From an uncultured Clostridia bacterium (lineage in GTDB: Bacteria; Bacillota; Clostridia; Christensenellales; UBA3700), in NCBI GenBank assembly GCA_945872615.1, contig CAMBZZ010000003.1:1-64000 (forward strand): DNA of 64,000 nucleotides, in the 5' to 3' direction. The position numbers were made by a program, and so were the translations under genes. Numbering within the stretch: the stretch's first letter is position 1; every line of letters begins with the position of its first letter. This document shows, in pieces, positions 9,112-18,309 of this stretch. The notes below the pieces were generated by a model, which did not search any database, was not told the DNA's origin, and saw nothing but the letters and a program-made list of their open reading frames with translations.

Positions 9112-10215
9112 TTACAACAAAATACTGAGGACGACACCGCCCGCTATTGCCGAAGCAATTTGACCCGACACATTGCAACCTATCGAGTGCATCAATAGGT
9201 GATTTTGAGGGTCGGCTTCCAAGCCCATTTTGTGCACGATACGAGCCGACATAGGGAATGCCGATATGCCCGCGGCACCTATCATCGGATTGATTTTCTT
9301 TTTGCTAAACAAGTTCATAATCTTGGCGAGCATTACGCCTGCAACGGTGTCGAATACGAATGCGCAAAGTCCCAAAGCCATAATCATCAAAGTCTCTACT
9401 CTGAGGAAGTACTCTGCCTTCATCTGCGACGCTATCGTCAAACCGAGTAGCAAAGTGATGAGGTTGGCAAGTACCTTTTGCGCCGTCTCCGACAAGTTGT
9501 CGAGCACTCCGCACTCTCTGATAAGATTACCGAACATGAGACAGCCGACGAGAGATATGGACATCGGAGCAATGATGCCCGCAATTATCGTTACCACTAT
9601 AGGGAAAAGAATTTTGGTGAGTTTACTTACCTTCTTAGGGTTATATTCCATACGGATTTTGCGTTCTTTCTCAGTAGTAATGAGCTTGATAACGGTAGGT
9701 TGAATGATAGGCACGAGCGCCATATACGAGTAGGCAACAACCGTGATTGCGCCGAGGTAATTGCTACCCAAGGCGTTGGCAACGAATATCGAAGTAGGTC
9801 CGTCGGCTGCGCCTATAATACCTATCGCCGCGGCGTCTGCCATGCTAAAACCTAGCAAGGTTGCCAGTACTATCGTGGCGAATATACCGAATTGCGCACC
9901 CGCACCGAAGATGAATAACTTTGGATTGGAAAGTAGCGGTCCAAAGTCAATCATCGCGCCTATGCCGATAAAGAGCAAGAGCGGGAATGCCTCAGCGCCG
10001 TCAATACCTATGTTGAACAGCCACCCTATAATGCCGTTGCTATCCGCCAAAGTTGACAAAGGAAGGTTGACCATTATTGCGCCAAAGCCCATTGGCAACA
10101 ACAAGGCAGGCTCCATCTCTTTGACGATTGCTAGTACGATAAGCACCAATCCGATAATTATCATTACCACTTGTTGCCACGTGATTGCAGAGATACCCTC
10201 AATCAAAAAGCCCAT
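9112..10215 (-). CDS. oadB: sodium ion-translocating decarboxylase subunit beta
   Basis: 367 aa; LLFIGIGAMIDFGPLLSNPKLFIFGAGAQFGIFATI, GIIGAADGPTSIFVA, QNHLLMHSIGCNVSGQIASAIAGG. Confidence 0.93.
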   Translation of the reverse strand: MGFLIEGISAITWQQVVMIIIGLVLIVLAIVKEMEPALLLPMGFGAIMVNLPLSTLADSNGIIGWLFNIGIDGAEAFPLLLFIGIGAMIDFGPLLSNPKLFIFGAGAQFGIFATIVLATLLGFSMADAAAIGIIGAADGPTSIFVANALGSNYLGAITVVAYSYMALVPIIQPTVIKLITTEKERKIRMEYNPKKVSKLTKILFPIVVTIIAGIIAPMSISLVGCLMFGNLIRECGVLDNLSETAQKVLANLITLLLGLTIASQMKAEYFLRVETLMIMALGLCAFVFDTVAGVMLAKIMNLFSKKKINPMIGAAGISAFPMSARIVHKMGLEADPQNHLLMHSIGCNVSGQIASAIAGGVVLSILL

Positions 10216-10245
10216 AATTTTCTCCTTGTAGAAGTATTGTTAAAC

Positions 10246-10283
10246 AAAAAAGACCACATTTTGCCTTATTGCAAAATATAGTC
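10246..10283 (-). terminator. intrinsic terminator inside the oadB leader
   Basis: Minus strand GACTATATTTTGC-aataag-GCAAAATGTGGTC-TTTTTT: 13-bp stem and U-tract, about 30 nt upstream of oadB. Confidence 0.85.
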
Positions 10284-10366
10284 TTGCTAATTGTGATTGA
10301 ACCAGAAATGTTACTTTCAGGTTGTTGGCTCAACCGCATATCTCTATGCCAGCTACTCCCTATATT
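10275..10366 (-). ncRNA. candidate cation-sensing riboswitch aptamer (yybP-ykoY-like core) in the oadB leader
   Basis: Minus strand AATATAG-GGAGTAGC ... GCAAGA-CTATATT; closing stem plus GGGAGUAGC/GCAAGAC elements resembling the manganese riboswitch core; hairpin GCATA-GAGA-TATGC inside; 3' strand of P1 lies within the terminator. Confidence 0.55.
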
Positions 10367-10382
10367 ATTTGGTTGTATCTTA

Positions 10383-10411
10383 ATAATAGCAACATTATTA
10401 GGCAAAGTCAA
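10383..10411 (-). promoter_or_regulatory. promoter of the oadB leader
   Basis: Minus strand TTGACT-17 bp-TATTAT. Confidence 0.65.
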
Positions 10412-10445
10412 TAATATATGACAAAATTGTCCTAGACACGTTTAC

Positions 10446-10474
10446 TTGACCTACCGATAAGCTTACTATATAAT
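10446..10474 (+). promoter_or_regulatory. promoter abutting a start codon
   Basis: TTGACC-17 bp-TATAAT, then 6 nt (AATTGT) and ATG at 10481; no SD. Confidence 0.7.
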
Positions 10475-10480
10475 AATTGT

Positions 10481-10651
10481 ATGGAAAATAAAGAAATATA
10501 TGTCGTAAAAGAAATTTGCGGCGACTACGCCGTGCTCCAAGCCGAAAACGGCGACCTACTGGATATAAGCGTTTTTTTGCTCCCATACGACCTGATGATA
10601 GGCGACAAGTTGGAGTGTGTAAATATGCTGGAATATCGCAAAATGAGTTAA
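10481..10651 (+). CDS. 56-aa DUF3006-like small protein
   Basis: MENKEIYVVKEICGDYAVLQAENGDLLDISVFLLPYDLMIGDKLECVNMLEYRKMS; below the ORF-track length limit; consensus promoter directly upstream. Confidence 0.65.
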   Translation: MENKEIYVVKEICGDYAVLQAENGDLLDISVFLLPYDLMIGDKLECVNMLEYRKMS

Positions 10652-10663
10652 AAAGTCGAGACT

Positions 10664-10855
10664 CTCATCAATTTGACGAGAGAATGAATTGCTCCTTGCG
10701 AAGCATTAATTGCAACAATTTGCATGAATTGCCTAACGGCATGAATTGCACCAACGGTGCATTATGGAGCAATTCAATTCATGGAGCGAAACGAGAAATC
10801 ATGGCGAAGCCAATTAATGACGGCAACGCTGTCAATTCATTTAATTAGGAGAAAA
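10664..10855. repeat. hairpin array A (ATGAATT / AATTCAT linkers)
   Basis: Mini-hairpins GCC-TAAC-GGC, GCACC-AAC-GGTGC, GGC-GAA-GCC, GACGGC-AAC-GCTGTC between ATGAATT (left half) and inverted AATTCAT/AATTAAT (right half) linkers. Confidence 0.7.
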
Positions 10856-10913
10856 TACAATCTTTCCCCGATGACGGGGCACGTATAAAAGTGTCGACAA
10901 TTAGGAAAAATTG

Positions 10914-10941
10914 CGGGCAGATACTATTAGGTATCTGCCCG
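10914..10941. terminator. rho-independent terminator downstream of fucO
   Basis: CGGGCAGATAC-tattag-GTATCTGCCCG. Confidence 0.75.
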
Positions 10942-11035
10942 TCTTTGTTGTACTTATTCCTAAGTTTGGATAACCAATACTATTGGCTATCGCAGTAAGT
11001 CTAATTACGCCTTTACGTATCCATCTATTAGATAA

Positions 11036-12184
11036 TTACAGCAAACTCTTGTAGAGAGCGATGATGTCTTCCTTAGTCGGGTCTTTAGGGTTGCCGGGTC
11101 TGCAAGCGTCGTCCATAGCCGATTGAGCAAGGAAGTCAACGTCCTCTTCTTTGACGATTGCTTTGAGGTCTTGCGGAATGCCGACGTCGATAGATAGTTG
11201 TCTTACAGCGTCTACGGCTGCCTTGCGATACTCTTCTTGAGTCATATCGTCTACGCCCTCAACGCCCATAGCGCGGGCAATTTCTCTATATTTTTCGCCC
11301 GTTGCTTCGGCATTGTAAGCCATAACGGTTGGCAACAAAATTGCATTGCCGACGCCGTGCGGCGTATCGTAAACAGCTCCCAAAGCGTGAGCCATAGAGT
11401 GAACGATACCTAGTCCTACGTTGCTAAAGCCCATACCCGCGATATATTGACCGAGCGCCATGCCCTCTCTACCTTCTTTGGTGCCTGCAACCGCGCCACG
11501 AAGCGAACGAGATATAATTTCGATAGCTTTGAGGTGGAACATATCCGTCATTTCCCAAGCACCTTTGGTGGTGTAACCCTCGATAGCGTGGGTCAAAGCG
11601 TCCATACCCGTAGATGCCGTCAAGCCCTTAGGCATGGTGGACATGAGTTCGGAGTCGATGATTGCAACGACAGGAATGTCGTGTACGTCTACGCATACGA
11701 ATTTGCGTTGTTTTTGTCTATCGGTGATAACGTAGTTGATAGTAACTTCTGCAGCGGTACCTGCCGTGGTTGGAACGGCGATGATTGGCACGCTTGGATT
11801 TTTGGTAGGCGCTACGCCTTCCAAACTTCTAACGTCGCCAAACTCGGGATTGGCTACGATGATACCGATAGCCTTGGCAGTGTCGATAGACGAGCCACCG
11901 CCTACTGCAAGTAGGTAGTCCGCACCGCTCTCTTTGAAGGCTTTGACGCCGTCAAGTACGTTTTCGATTGGCGGATTGGGCACGATGTCCGTATGTACCG
12001 TATAAGCCAGACCCGCTTGATCCAAAACTTCCGTTACTTTGGAAGTAACGCCTACGTTGAATGTCGCTTTGTCGGAGCAAACGAAAGCCTTGGTAAAGCC
12101 CTTGCTCTTGACAATGGACGCAAGTTCTGCTCGTGAGCCTGCGCCGTGGTATGATTGTTCGTTGAGAACGATTCTGTTTGCCAT
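11036..12184 (-). CDS. fucO: lactaldehyde reductase / iron-containing alcohol dehydrogenase
   Basis: 382 aa; very FucO-like: MANRIVLNEQSYHGAG, VPTTAGTAAEVTINYVITDRQKQRKFVCVDVHDIP, GQYIAGMGFSNVGLGIVHSMAHALGAVYDTPHGVGNAILLP. Confidence 0.92.
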   Translation of the reverse strand: MANRIVLNEQSYHGAGSRAELASIVKSKGFTKAFVCSDKATFNVGVTSKVTEVLDQAGLAYTVHTDIVPNPPIENVLDGVKAFKESGADYLLAVGGGSSIDTAKAIGIIVANPEFGDVRSLEGVAPTKNPSVPIIAVPTTAGTAAEVTINYVITDRQKQRKFVCVDVHDIPVVAIIDSELMSTMPKGLTASTGMDALTHAIEGYTTKGAWEMTDMFHLKAIEIISRSLRGAVAGTKEGREGMALGQYIAGMGFSNVGLGIVHSMAHALGAVYDTPHGVGNAILLPTVMAYNAEATGEKYREIARAMGVEGVDDMTQEEYRKAAVDAVRQLSIDVGIPQDLKAIVKEEDVDFLAQSAMDDACRPGNPKDPTKEDIIALYKSLL

Positions 12185-12283
12185 AATAAGCCTCCTATTT
12201 TATTTATCTTAGCCGAATAATAATCGGCGAATGTCTATCGCTCGTCTTGTTGAAGCGTGTCTAGTACTTGCGCAAAAGTCTAA

Positions 12284-14029
12284 TTAGAGATAATGTTGGT
12301 CGGAAATAACCACACAGTCGGTCTTGTTGCCGTCAAGTTCCAAAACGATTATTTCGTTGTCCTTTTGTTTTAGCCATACGCCCGGCAAATACAACGACCT
12401 TTGCGGCCCTATATTCCAATATCTGCCTAGGTTGTGCCCGTTGACCCAAACGTATCCCTTGCTAAAGCCCTTCATATCAACGAAACAATCGGCATTGCTC
12501 GAAGCGTCGAATTGTGCCTTGAAGAATTTCGGATACTTTTCTGCGCCGAGGCTCCAATCTAACTTGTCGATATTGTCGAGTGGAATGGAAGTTACTTCGT
12601 AATCGAATATATTGTGCGGTCCGAGCAAAAGTCCCGACATACCCTTGCGGTCGTTGATATGGTTGCCGTAATTGACTCTGCCCATTGCCTCGACCAAAAC
12701 GCCTATCTCCCTCTCGCCGTCAAAGCCCGATACCATAAAGGAATTGCGTCTATGTTTGCGAGGAGCTTTTCCCGTCACGTCGCATATACCCTTGAGTTTT
12801 CCGTCTATATATACGTGTGCCCTATCGTGCAATCCATCAATTGACAATACGCCCATAGTATATTTGCCCTTCATCACGGTCTTGTAATAGATAAGTCCGT
12901 AATTTTGGTCGTAATACTCCATATGTTTTGCCGCACCGCTATGGTGTTTGATGCCGATATTGTCCAAGTTTTCAAACAACCCCGTACACTCGGTCAGTTG
13001 GACTTTGCCGATATACTGAAGTTGTACCGTTGGCGGCAAAGGCTTGAGTTCTATCCCCTGTCTAGTGCACAACAATTCTCTCACGGCATGGTAGGCGGGA
13101 GTATAATCGCCCCATTCGTTGAGCAGAGCGCAGTAATCGTAACTGGTAACCGTAGGTTGGTATGCGCTGTAATGGTTGGCACCCGCATTAAACCCGAAAT
13201 TGGTGCCGCCGTGAAACATATAAAAATTGAAAGATGCGTCTATATCGAAGAAGGTATTGAGCTCTTTGATAATGGACTTGTGGCTGCGCGTGTGGTGTTT
13301 TTCGCCCCAATGGTCAAACCAACCGCACCAAAATTCCATACACATCTTAGGTCCGTTGTCGGGGAAGCGGTCGAGCGCTTTCATTCTTCCGCTGACGTTG
13401 CTACCGAAGTTGAGGGTCTTGAACGTGCCTTCCAAAGTACCCGACGATACCATATTGCACCAATCTCCGTCGGAAGTAAAGGTCAATACGTCCACGCCCA
13501 ATTCTTGCATCATATCTCGCATATATGCAAGATAACGCTTGTCGTTGCCGAAACTGCCGTACTCGTTCTCAATCTGCATAGCAATGATATTGCCGCCTTT
13601 GGTGCATTGCAAAGGCACGAGTATACTCATCAGTTTTGTATAATAATCTTTGACGTGACCTAGATACTCGGGACTATAGCATCTTAAATCGACGTTTTTG
13701 TCCTTGAAGAGCCAAGCAGGAAAACCGCCCGCCTCCCACTCGGCACATATGTAAGGACCGGGTCTTACGATGACGTTGAGCCCCAGTCGTCCCGCCGTAG
13801 CTATATACTCGGCAATGTCCAGGTCTCCTTCGAAACAAAATTCTCCCTTCTTAGGTTCGTGTAGATTCCAACACACGTAGGTCTCTACCGTGTTGAAACC
13901 TGCAAGTTTGAGTTTGGTAAGTCTATCTTCCCAGTACTCGTGCGGTATGCGGAAGTAGTGCATTGCTCCCGAATAAACGTTGTACTTTTTGCCGTCAAGG
14001 CGAAACTCGTTGTCTTTGATCTCGAACAT
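12284..14029 (-). CDS. beta-galactosidase (GH35)
   Basis: 581 aa; YSGAMHYFRIPHEYWEDRLTKLKLAGFNTVETYVCWNLHEP, VRPGPYICAEWEAGGFPAWL, QIENEYGSFGNDKRY. Confidence 0.94.
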   Translation of the reverse strand: MFEIKDNEFRLDGKKYNVYSGAMHYFRIPHEYWEDRLTKLKLAGFNTVETYVCWNLHEPKKGEFCFEGDLDIAEYIATAGRLGLNVIVRPGPYICAEWEAGGFPAWLFKDKNVDLRCYSPEYLGHVKDYYTKLMSILVPLQCTKGGNIIAMQIENEYGSFGNDKRYLAYMRDMMQELGVDVLTFTSDGDWCNMVSSGTLEGTFKTLNFGSNVSGRMKALDRFPDNGPKMCMEFWCGWFDHWGEKHHTRSHKSIIKELNTFFDIDASFNFYMFHGGTNFGFNAGANHYSAYQPTVTSYDYCALLNEWGDYTPAYHAVRELLCTRQGIELKPLPPTVQLQYIGKVQLTECTGLFENLDNIGIKHHSGAAKHMEYYDQNYGLIYYKTVMKGKYTMGVLSIDGLHDRAHVYIDGKLKGICDVTGKAPRKHRRNSFMVSGFDGEREIGVLVEAMGRVNYGNHINDRKGMSGLLLGPHNIFDYEVTSIPLDNIDKLDWSLGAEKYPKFFKAQFDASSNADCFVDMKGFSKGYVWVNGHNLGRYWNIGPQRSLYLPGVWLKQKDNEIIVLELDGNKTDCVVISDQHYL

Positions 14030-14102
14030 AATCTCTCCCTAATATTTATTATAATAATTATAGCATTATGTAAATTAAATTTCAAGACCCATTTTTGCAA
14101 AA

Positions 14103-14132
14103 ATATCGCCCACCGCATAGGGTGAGCGATAT
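14103..14132 (-). terminator. probable terminator between two minus-strand genes
   Basis: ATATCGCcCACCgcataGGGTGaGCGATAT hairpin. Confidence 0.5.
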
Positions 14133-14156
14133 TAATTGTGTGTATTGCAAAGGCAA

Positions 14157-15557
14157 TTATCTACCGTTTCTCAATTCTTGATAGATTGTGTTAAGATTAA
14201 TTTGTGTGTCAGGCTTGAGGTCTACTTTGGTGGTGCCGTAACCCACGACTTTGCAAGTCTTGCAAAGCGCCTCGGATCCAGGAGGCATTGGGAACTCTCT
14301 GATCTCAAAATTGATGTCCTCAAGTCCGTGGAAGACGGCATTGTTTTTTTGGAGTTTGCCCGTTGCAAGTATAATCATACCTGTTTGAATCCACTTCTTG
14401 TCCTTATATTTGTAGAAGAAACTATCGTATTTCTTATCGCCGATATTGCGCTCAACTAAAGCATTGATTGCGGAAGCACCGCTTTCGGTGTTAGGCATAA
14501 GTTTCGTATTTTCGGTATTCTTCCAGTTGTATATGTCCAAGAATCCTTCGATAGTTACGTCGGCAAAGTTCTTAGGATTGCTGTAATTGCCCGCGTCGAT
14601 ATATCCCCACAATACGATACCCGCAGTCAAAGAGTTGGCGATGACGTTGTTCTTAAATACCATATTGGTACCGCCCTCGTTGTTGGTCTCGATGGAGACG
14701 GTGGAGTCGGAGGCGTTGCGGATTATACAACCCTCTACGGTAACGTCGCATGCGTTGAAGAAAGTAACTTTGTGGCTGTTTTCCGCAATAACGTTTTTGA
14801 TAGTACCGCTAGGTCTAAATTCTCTATTGCCGTCGAAACAGATGAGTACGCCGTATCTTTCCAAAGTAGTAAGGTCGAGGCTCGTTTCGGTCTCGTCCAA
14901 AACTCTACCCGTAATTTTGAAGTCTTGTAAAACGATACCTTGTGCTTTAGAGCATTCGAGCACCGTTGCACCCTCTTTGCCCTTTTTGTTTTCGATACAT
15001 TTTGCTATCTCATATGCATCAAAAGTGTGTCCGTTGCCGTAAATACTATTTTTTACAACGATGTTTCTTATACCTTCAACCTCAACGAGAGCATTTTCGA
15101 TATTGCGAGGCTCTACGAAAGTGAGGTTCTTTTGTACGACAACTTTGGCTTGTTGTTGTGTTGCGTAATAGAATTCAGGAAAAGTAAACACGTTGATACC
15201 GTCTACTATGTAGACCTTCTTATTCACATCATCTCTTCCCGACTCTTTGATTACCAAATCAAACTCGCCCGTCGTAGCCGTAACCGTAAGCATCTCGCCG
15301 TTGAGACTGGCTTTCCCGGTATAATTTTTGAGTTCAAAGGTCGCGTTGGTACCAAAAACTCTAGACAAATCAACGGAGTTGTTGGTGGTGAGAGCACCGT
15401 TATCGAAAGTCTTGTTGCCTACGTAAAAGTCGTTGGCGGTATAAACTTCCAAAGGCACTATGTCAACGGGAGTAGCCTTAGGCGCACAACCGATGAAGCA
15501 CACCGAAAGCACGGAAAACAATACTACTAGTACTGCTATAAATGCAACTTTTTTCAT
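14157..15557 (-). CDS. right-handed parallel beta-helix lipoprotein
   Basis: 466 aa; lipobox LSVCFIGC; IKNVIAENSHKVTFFNACDVTVEGCIIRNASDSTVSI repeats. Confidence 0.75.
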   Translation of the reverse strand: MKKVAFIAVLVVLFSVLSVCFIGCAPKATPVDIVPLEVYTANDFYVGNKTFDNGALTTNNSVDLSRVFGTNATFELKNYTGKASLNGEMLTVTATTGEFDLVIKESGRDDVNKKVYIVDGINVFTFPEFYYATQQQAKVVVQKNLTFVEPRNIENALVEVEGIRNIVVKNSIYGNGHTFDAYEIAKCIENKKGKEGATVLECSKAQGIVLQDFKITGRVLDETETSLDLTTLERYGVLICFDGNREFRPSGTIKNVIAENSHKVTFFNACDVTVEGCIIRNASDSTVSIETNNEGGTNMVFKNNVIANSLTAGIVLWGYIDAGNYSNPKNFADVTIEGFLDIYNWKNTENTKLMPNTESGASAINALVERNIGDKKYDSFFYKYKDKKWIQTGMIILATGKLQKNNAVFHGLEDINFEIREFPMPPGSEALCKTCKVVGYGTTKVDLKPDTQINLNTIYQELRNGR

Positions 15558-15799
15558 AATTCCTCCTAAAAAGCTTTTTGATAAGCCATATGTGATTTAA
15601 TTATACAATATTTATAGAAAAAATACCATACCATACGGCTTTTTAGTTGGAATTTTTGTGTTAAAATTTTGTTAATATATAAATAATGATTATTAACACT
15701 TAATTATAACTTAAATCAGACCGATTTTATTACAATAAATTTATTTTGGTATTGACAAGTAAGGCAATACAAGTTAGCATTATCATATAATGAGGGCGT

Positions 15800-16690
15800 A
15801 TGAATAACAAAATTGCAAACAATATTTGGATAGCTATAAAAGTGTTGGTCGGTGCCTTATTGATGTCCGTATCGATACATACCTTTACGATACCCGCCAA
15901 GTTTTTCCCGGGAGGAGTGTCGGGTATCGCTTCTATGATACAGATTTTGACAGGCTTCGAGGCAAGTTATACCGTGCTGATAATCAATTTTCCTCTTATC
16001 GTATTGGCTTTTTTTGTCAAAAACAAGACCTTTGCCGTCAAGTCTTTGGTGGGCACGGTGCTAATGGCGGGCATGCTGAGACTGTGGTCCTTTATAGGTT
16101 TGTACACCTATTCCAATCCGTCGCAACCTCTGCTCTCCGCCATTGCGGGCGGTATTATCTCCGGCGCGGGAATAGGACTTTTGGTGGGCAGTGATTTTTG
16201 CCCCGGAGGAACGGAAATTGCAGGCGTTTTGCTACAAAAAAAGCATAACTCGGTATCGATGTCGTATATAATCTTAGCAATCAACTGCGTGGTGGTATCC
16301 GTCGGTTGCATTTTGTATAAATTCGCGGGAAGAATGGCAACGACGGAGATTATCACTATAGCTATATGTTCTTTGGTGCAAATATACTTCAACTCCAAGA
16401 GCATGGATATTGTACTCAACGGCGGTAGGCAAGCCGTCAAGTTTGAAGTCGTGACTGAAAAAACTCAAGAATTGACCTCCGCGATTTTGAGCGAAATAGG
16501 TCGTAGCGTAACCATTATGAACTCTCACGGCGGATATAGCCAAGCCGACAACAACGTTTTGATTTGCGTGGTGTCCCGCTCGCAAATATCTTCTTTTAAA
16601 CGCCTACTAAAAAGAATCGACCCGCACGCTTTTGCATTTGCAATCAATACGCGAGAAGTGTTGGGGCGAGGTTTCAAAAAGGTAAAATAA
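15800..16690 (+). CDS. YitT family membrane protein
   Basis: 296 aa; TM N-terminus with FFPGGVSGIASMI and GGTEIAGVLLQKK; C-terminal DUF2179-like VTIMNSHGGYSQADNNVLICVVSRSQISSFKRLLKRIDPHAF. Confidence 0.9.
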   Translation: MNNKIANNIWIAIKVLVGALLMSVSIHTFTIPAKFFPGGVSGIASMIQILTGFEASYTVLIINFPLIVLAFFVKNKTFAVKSLVGTVLMAGMLRLWSFIGLYTYSNPSQPLLSAIAGGIISGAGIGLLVGSDFCPGGTEIAGVLLQKKHNSVSMSYIILAINCVVVSVGCILYKFAGRMATTEIITIAICSLVQIYFNSKSMDIVLNGGRQAVKFEVVTEKTQELTSAILSEIGRSVTIMNSHGGYSQADNNVLICVVSRSQISSFKRLLKRIDPHAFAFAINTREVLGRGFKKVK

Positions 16691-16857
16691 CGATAGTATT
16701 GGATTGAGCGTTGCAATATATTCACTAACGCGTACGCGTAGTTGTTCAACATCGACTACTTGCGATTTTCCGCTTTGAATAAAAAATATCCGTATCAATA
16801 TTCCGCTTCGATTGAGGCGGATTTTCGTATAATATCATACTTAGATTAGGTAAGATT

Positions 16858-16897
16858 GAGATAGGCGTGCTAAAAATTGTTTGACTATGCCTATCTC
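16858..16897 (+). promoter_or_regulatory. long-loop hairpin in the uppP upstream region
   Basis: GAGATAGGC ... GCCTATCTC, 9-bp perfect stem, 22-nt loop. Confidence 0.4.
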
Positions 16898-16941
16898 GTT
16901 ATTATCTTCTCTCCGTAAGAATAAACTGCATTGGAGGGCTT

Positions 16942-17742
16942 ATGGAGATTTGGGAAGGAATATTACTTGGGCTCGTGCAAGGTTTTACGGAATTTTTGCC
17001 TATATCGAGCAGCGGACATCTAGTACTCGTGCAAGAGATAATCGGCACGTCCGACGACAACGTATTGTTGTTTGACACGCTGTTGCATTTGGCTACTCTG
17101 GTGGCGGTATGCGTAGCTCTAAGAAAGCAACTGCTACGTATAATCAAAAAACCGCGTAAACCTTTGCTTATGCTGATAGTGGCGAGTATCCCCGCGGGCA
17201 TCGTGGGACTGTTGCTGAGCGATAAGATAGAAGCGCTGTTTTCGACGACCAAATATCTATGGATATTCTTTGCAATCTCGGCAATTCTTTTGATTGTCAG
17301 CGACTATATTCCTTCTCGGTCAAGCGAGCAAGATCAAAACTTACCGCTCGGCTCTATCGGTATGCAACAAGCCGTGGCTATGGGATTGATGCAAGCCGTG
17401 GCAGTTTTGCCGGGGATAAGCCGAAGCGGAAGCACCATAGTGGGAGGCATTGCAACGCAAGGTCGCAGACGCGACGTGACAGACTTTTCTTTCTTGATGA
17501 GTATTCCTATTATTTTGGCTTCCGTACTGCTTCAAACGTTGAAGATTGCTGGGGGCGAAGTTGCCCTCTCCTTGCCGCTTGCGGCTACTTTGTCGGGCAT
17601 GATTGCGGCAACTGTAAGCGGATATTTGTCAATAAAGGTCATGCTAGGGCTTGTACAAAAATGTAAATTGAAATATTTCGGCGTGTATCTAATCGTATTG
17701 TCGTCTATAGTACTGCTCAACAACTTTACTTGTTGGTGGTAA
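16942..17742 (+). CDS. uppP: undecaprenyl-diphosphate phosphatase
   Basis: 266 aa; LGLVQGFTEFLPISSSGHLVL and PGISRSGSTI motifs. Confidence 0.96.
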   Translation: MEIWEGILLGLVQGFTEFLPISSSGHLVLVQEIIGTSDDNVLLFDTLLHLATLVAVCVALRKQLLRIIKKPRKPLLMLIVASIPAGIVGLLLSDKIEALFSTTKYLWIFFAISAILLIVSDYIPSRSSEQDQNLPLGSIGMQQAVAMGLMQAVAVLPGISRSGSTIVGGIATQGRRRDVTDFSFLMSIPIILASVLLQTLKIAGGEVALSLPLAATLSGMIAATVSGYLSIKVMLGLVQKCKLKYFGVYLIVLSSIVLLNNFTCWW

Positions 17743-17792
17743 GCAAAAACAGTACTACCGCCAACGCCCCTATTCTCCAATCGGAATAGGGG

Positions 17793-18191
17793 CTATCGTA
17801 TATTTGGCTCGGACCTCCCGCTCTCCGATTGGATAGAATCTACTTTGGTATCGTCCGCGAGACTAATCGCCGCCTCGTGCGCCGTCTCTATATCATCGTC
17901 TTGTCGAAGGCGATTTTCTTCAAAATTATCGATACGTATTGAGTTTTGCCCCTCTTCTTCGTCAAAAGCAATGATGCTTTGCTTGTTGATTTGTTGATTG
18001 AAAACACGAGAAAGCAGTTGGAGTTGTTTGGCGAGTATTGCATTGTATCGAGTAAAGCCGTGCACGTCGACGGTAAGATCTACGGCGCTCTTATCTTGCC
18101 TAGTCATCGTGGCAAGCACGTCGAGCAGGAGTTTTTGCTCTTTGATTATCAATGCTTTTAGTTTGTCTACTTTTCGATTTACGTCCTTCAT
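17793..18191 (-). CDS. hypothetical protein (coiled-coil-like)
   Basis: 132 aa ORF in an otherwise empty interval. Confidence 0.5.
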   Translation of the reverse strand: MKDVNRKVDKLKALIIKEQKLLLDVLATMTRQDKSAVDLTVDVHGFTRYNAILAKQLQLLSRVFNQQINKQSIIAFDEEEGQNSIRIDNFEENRLRQDDDIETAHEAAISLADDTKVDSIQSESGRSEPNIR

Positions 18192-18309
18192 ATACGTCCC
18201 CTTGACAATATATGTACCTTTTTCGACAAAGGTTAGGGTATTAATCGGTAATTGCGTATTGACATAGCATATTTTAGTTGCTAAACTAAAGTTATAAGGG
18301 AGATATTAT

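Noticed and set aside
10516-10848. 110-aa ORF over the DUF3006-like gene and hairpin array A
   Set aside because: Out of frame with the better-supported 56-aa ORF and half of it is translated repeat.
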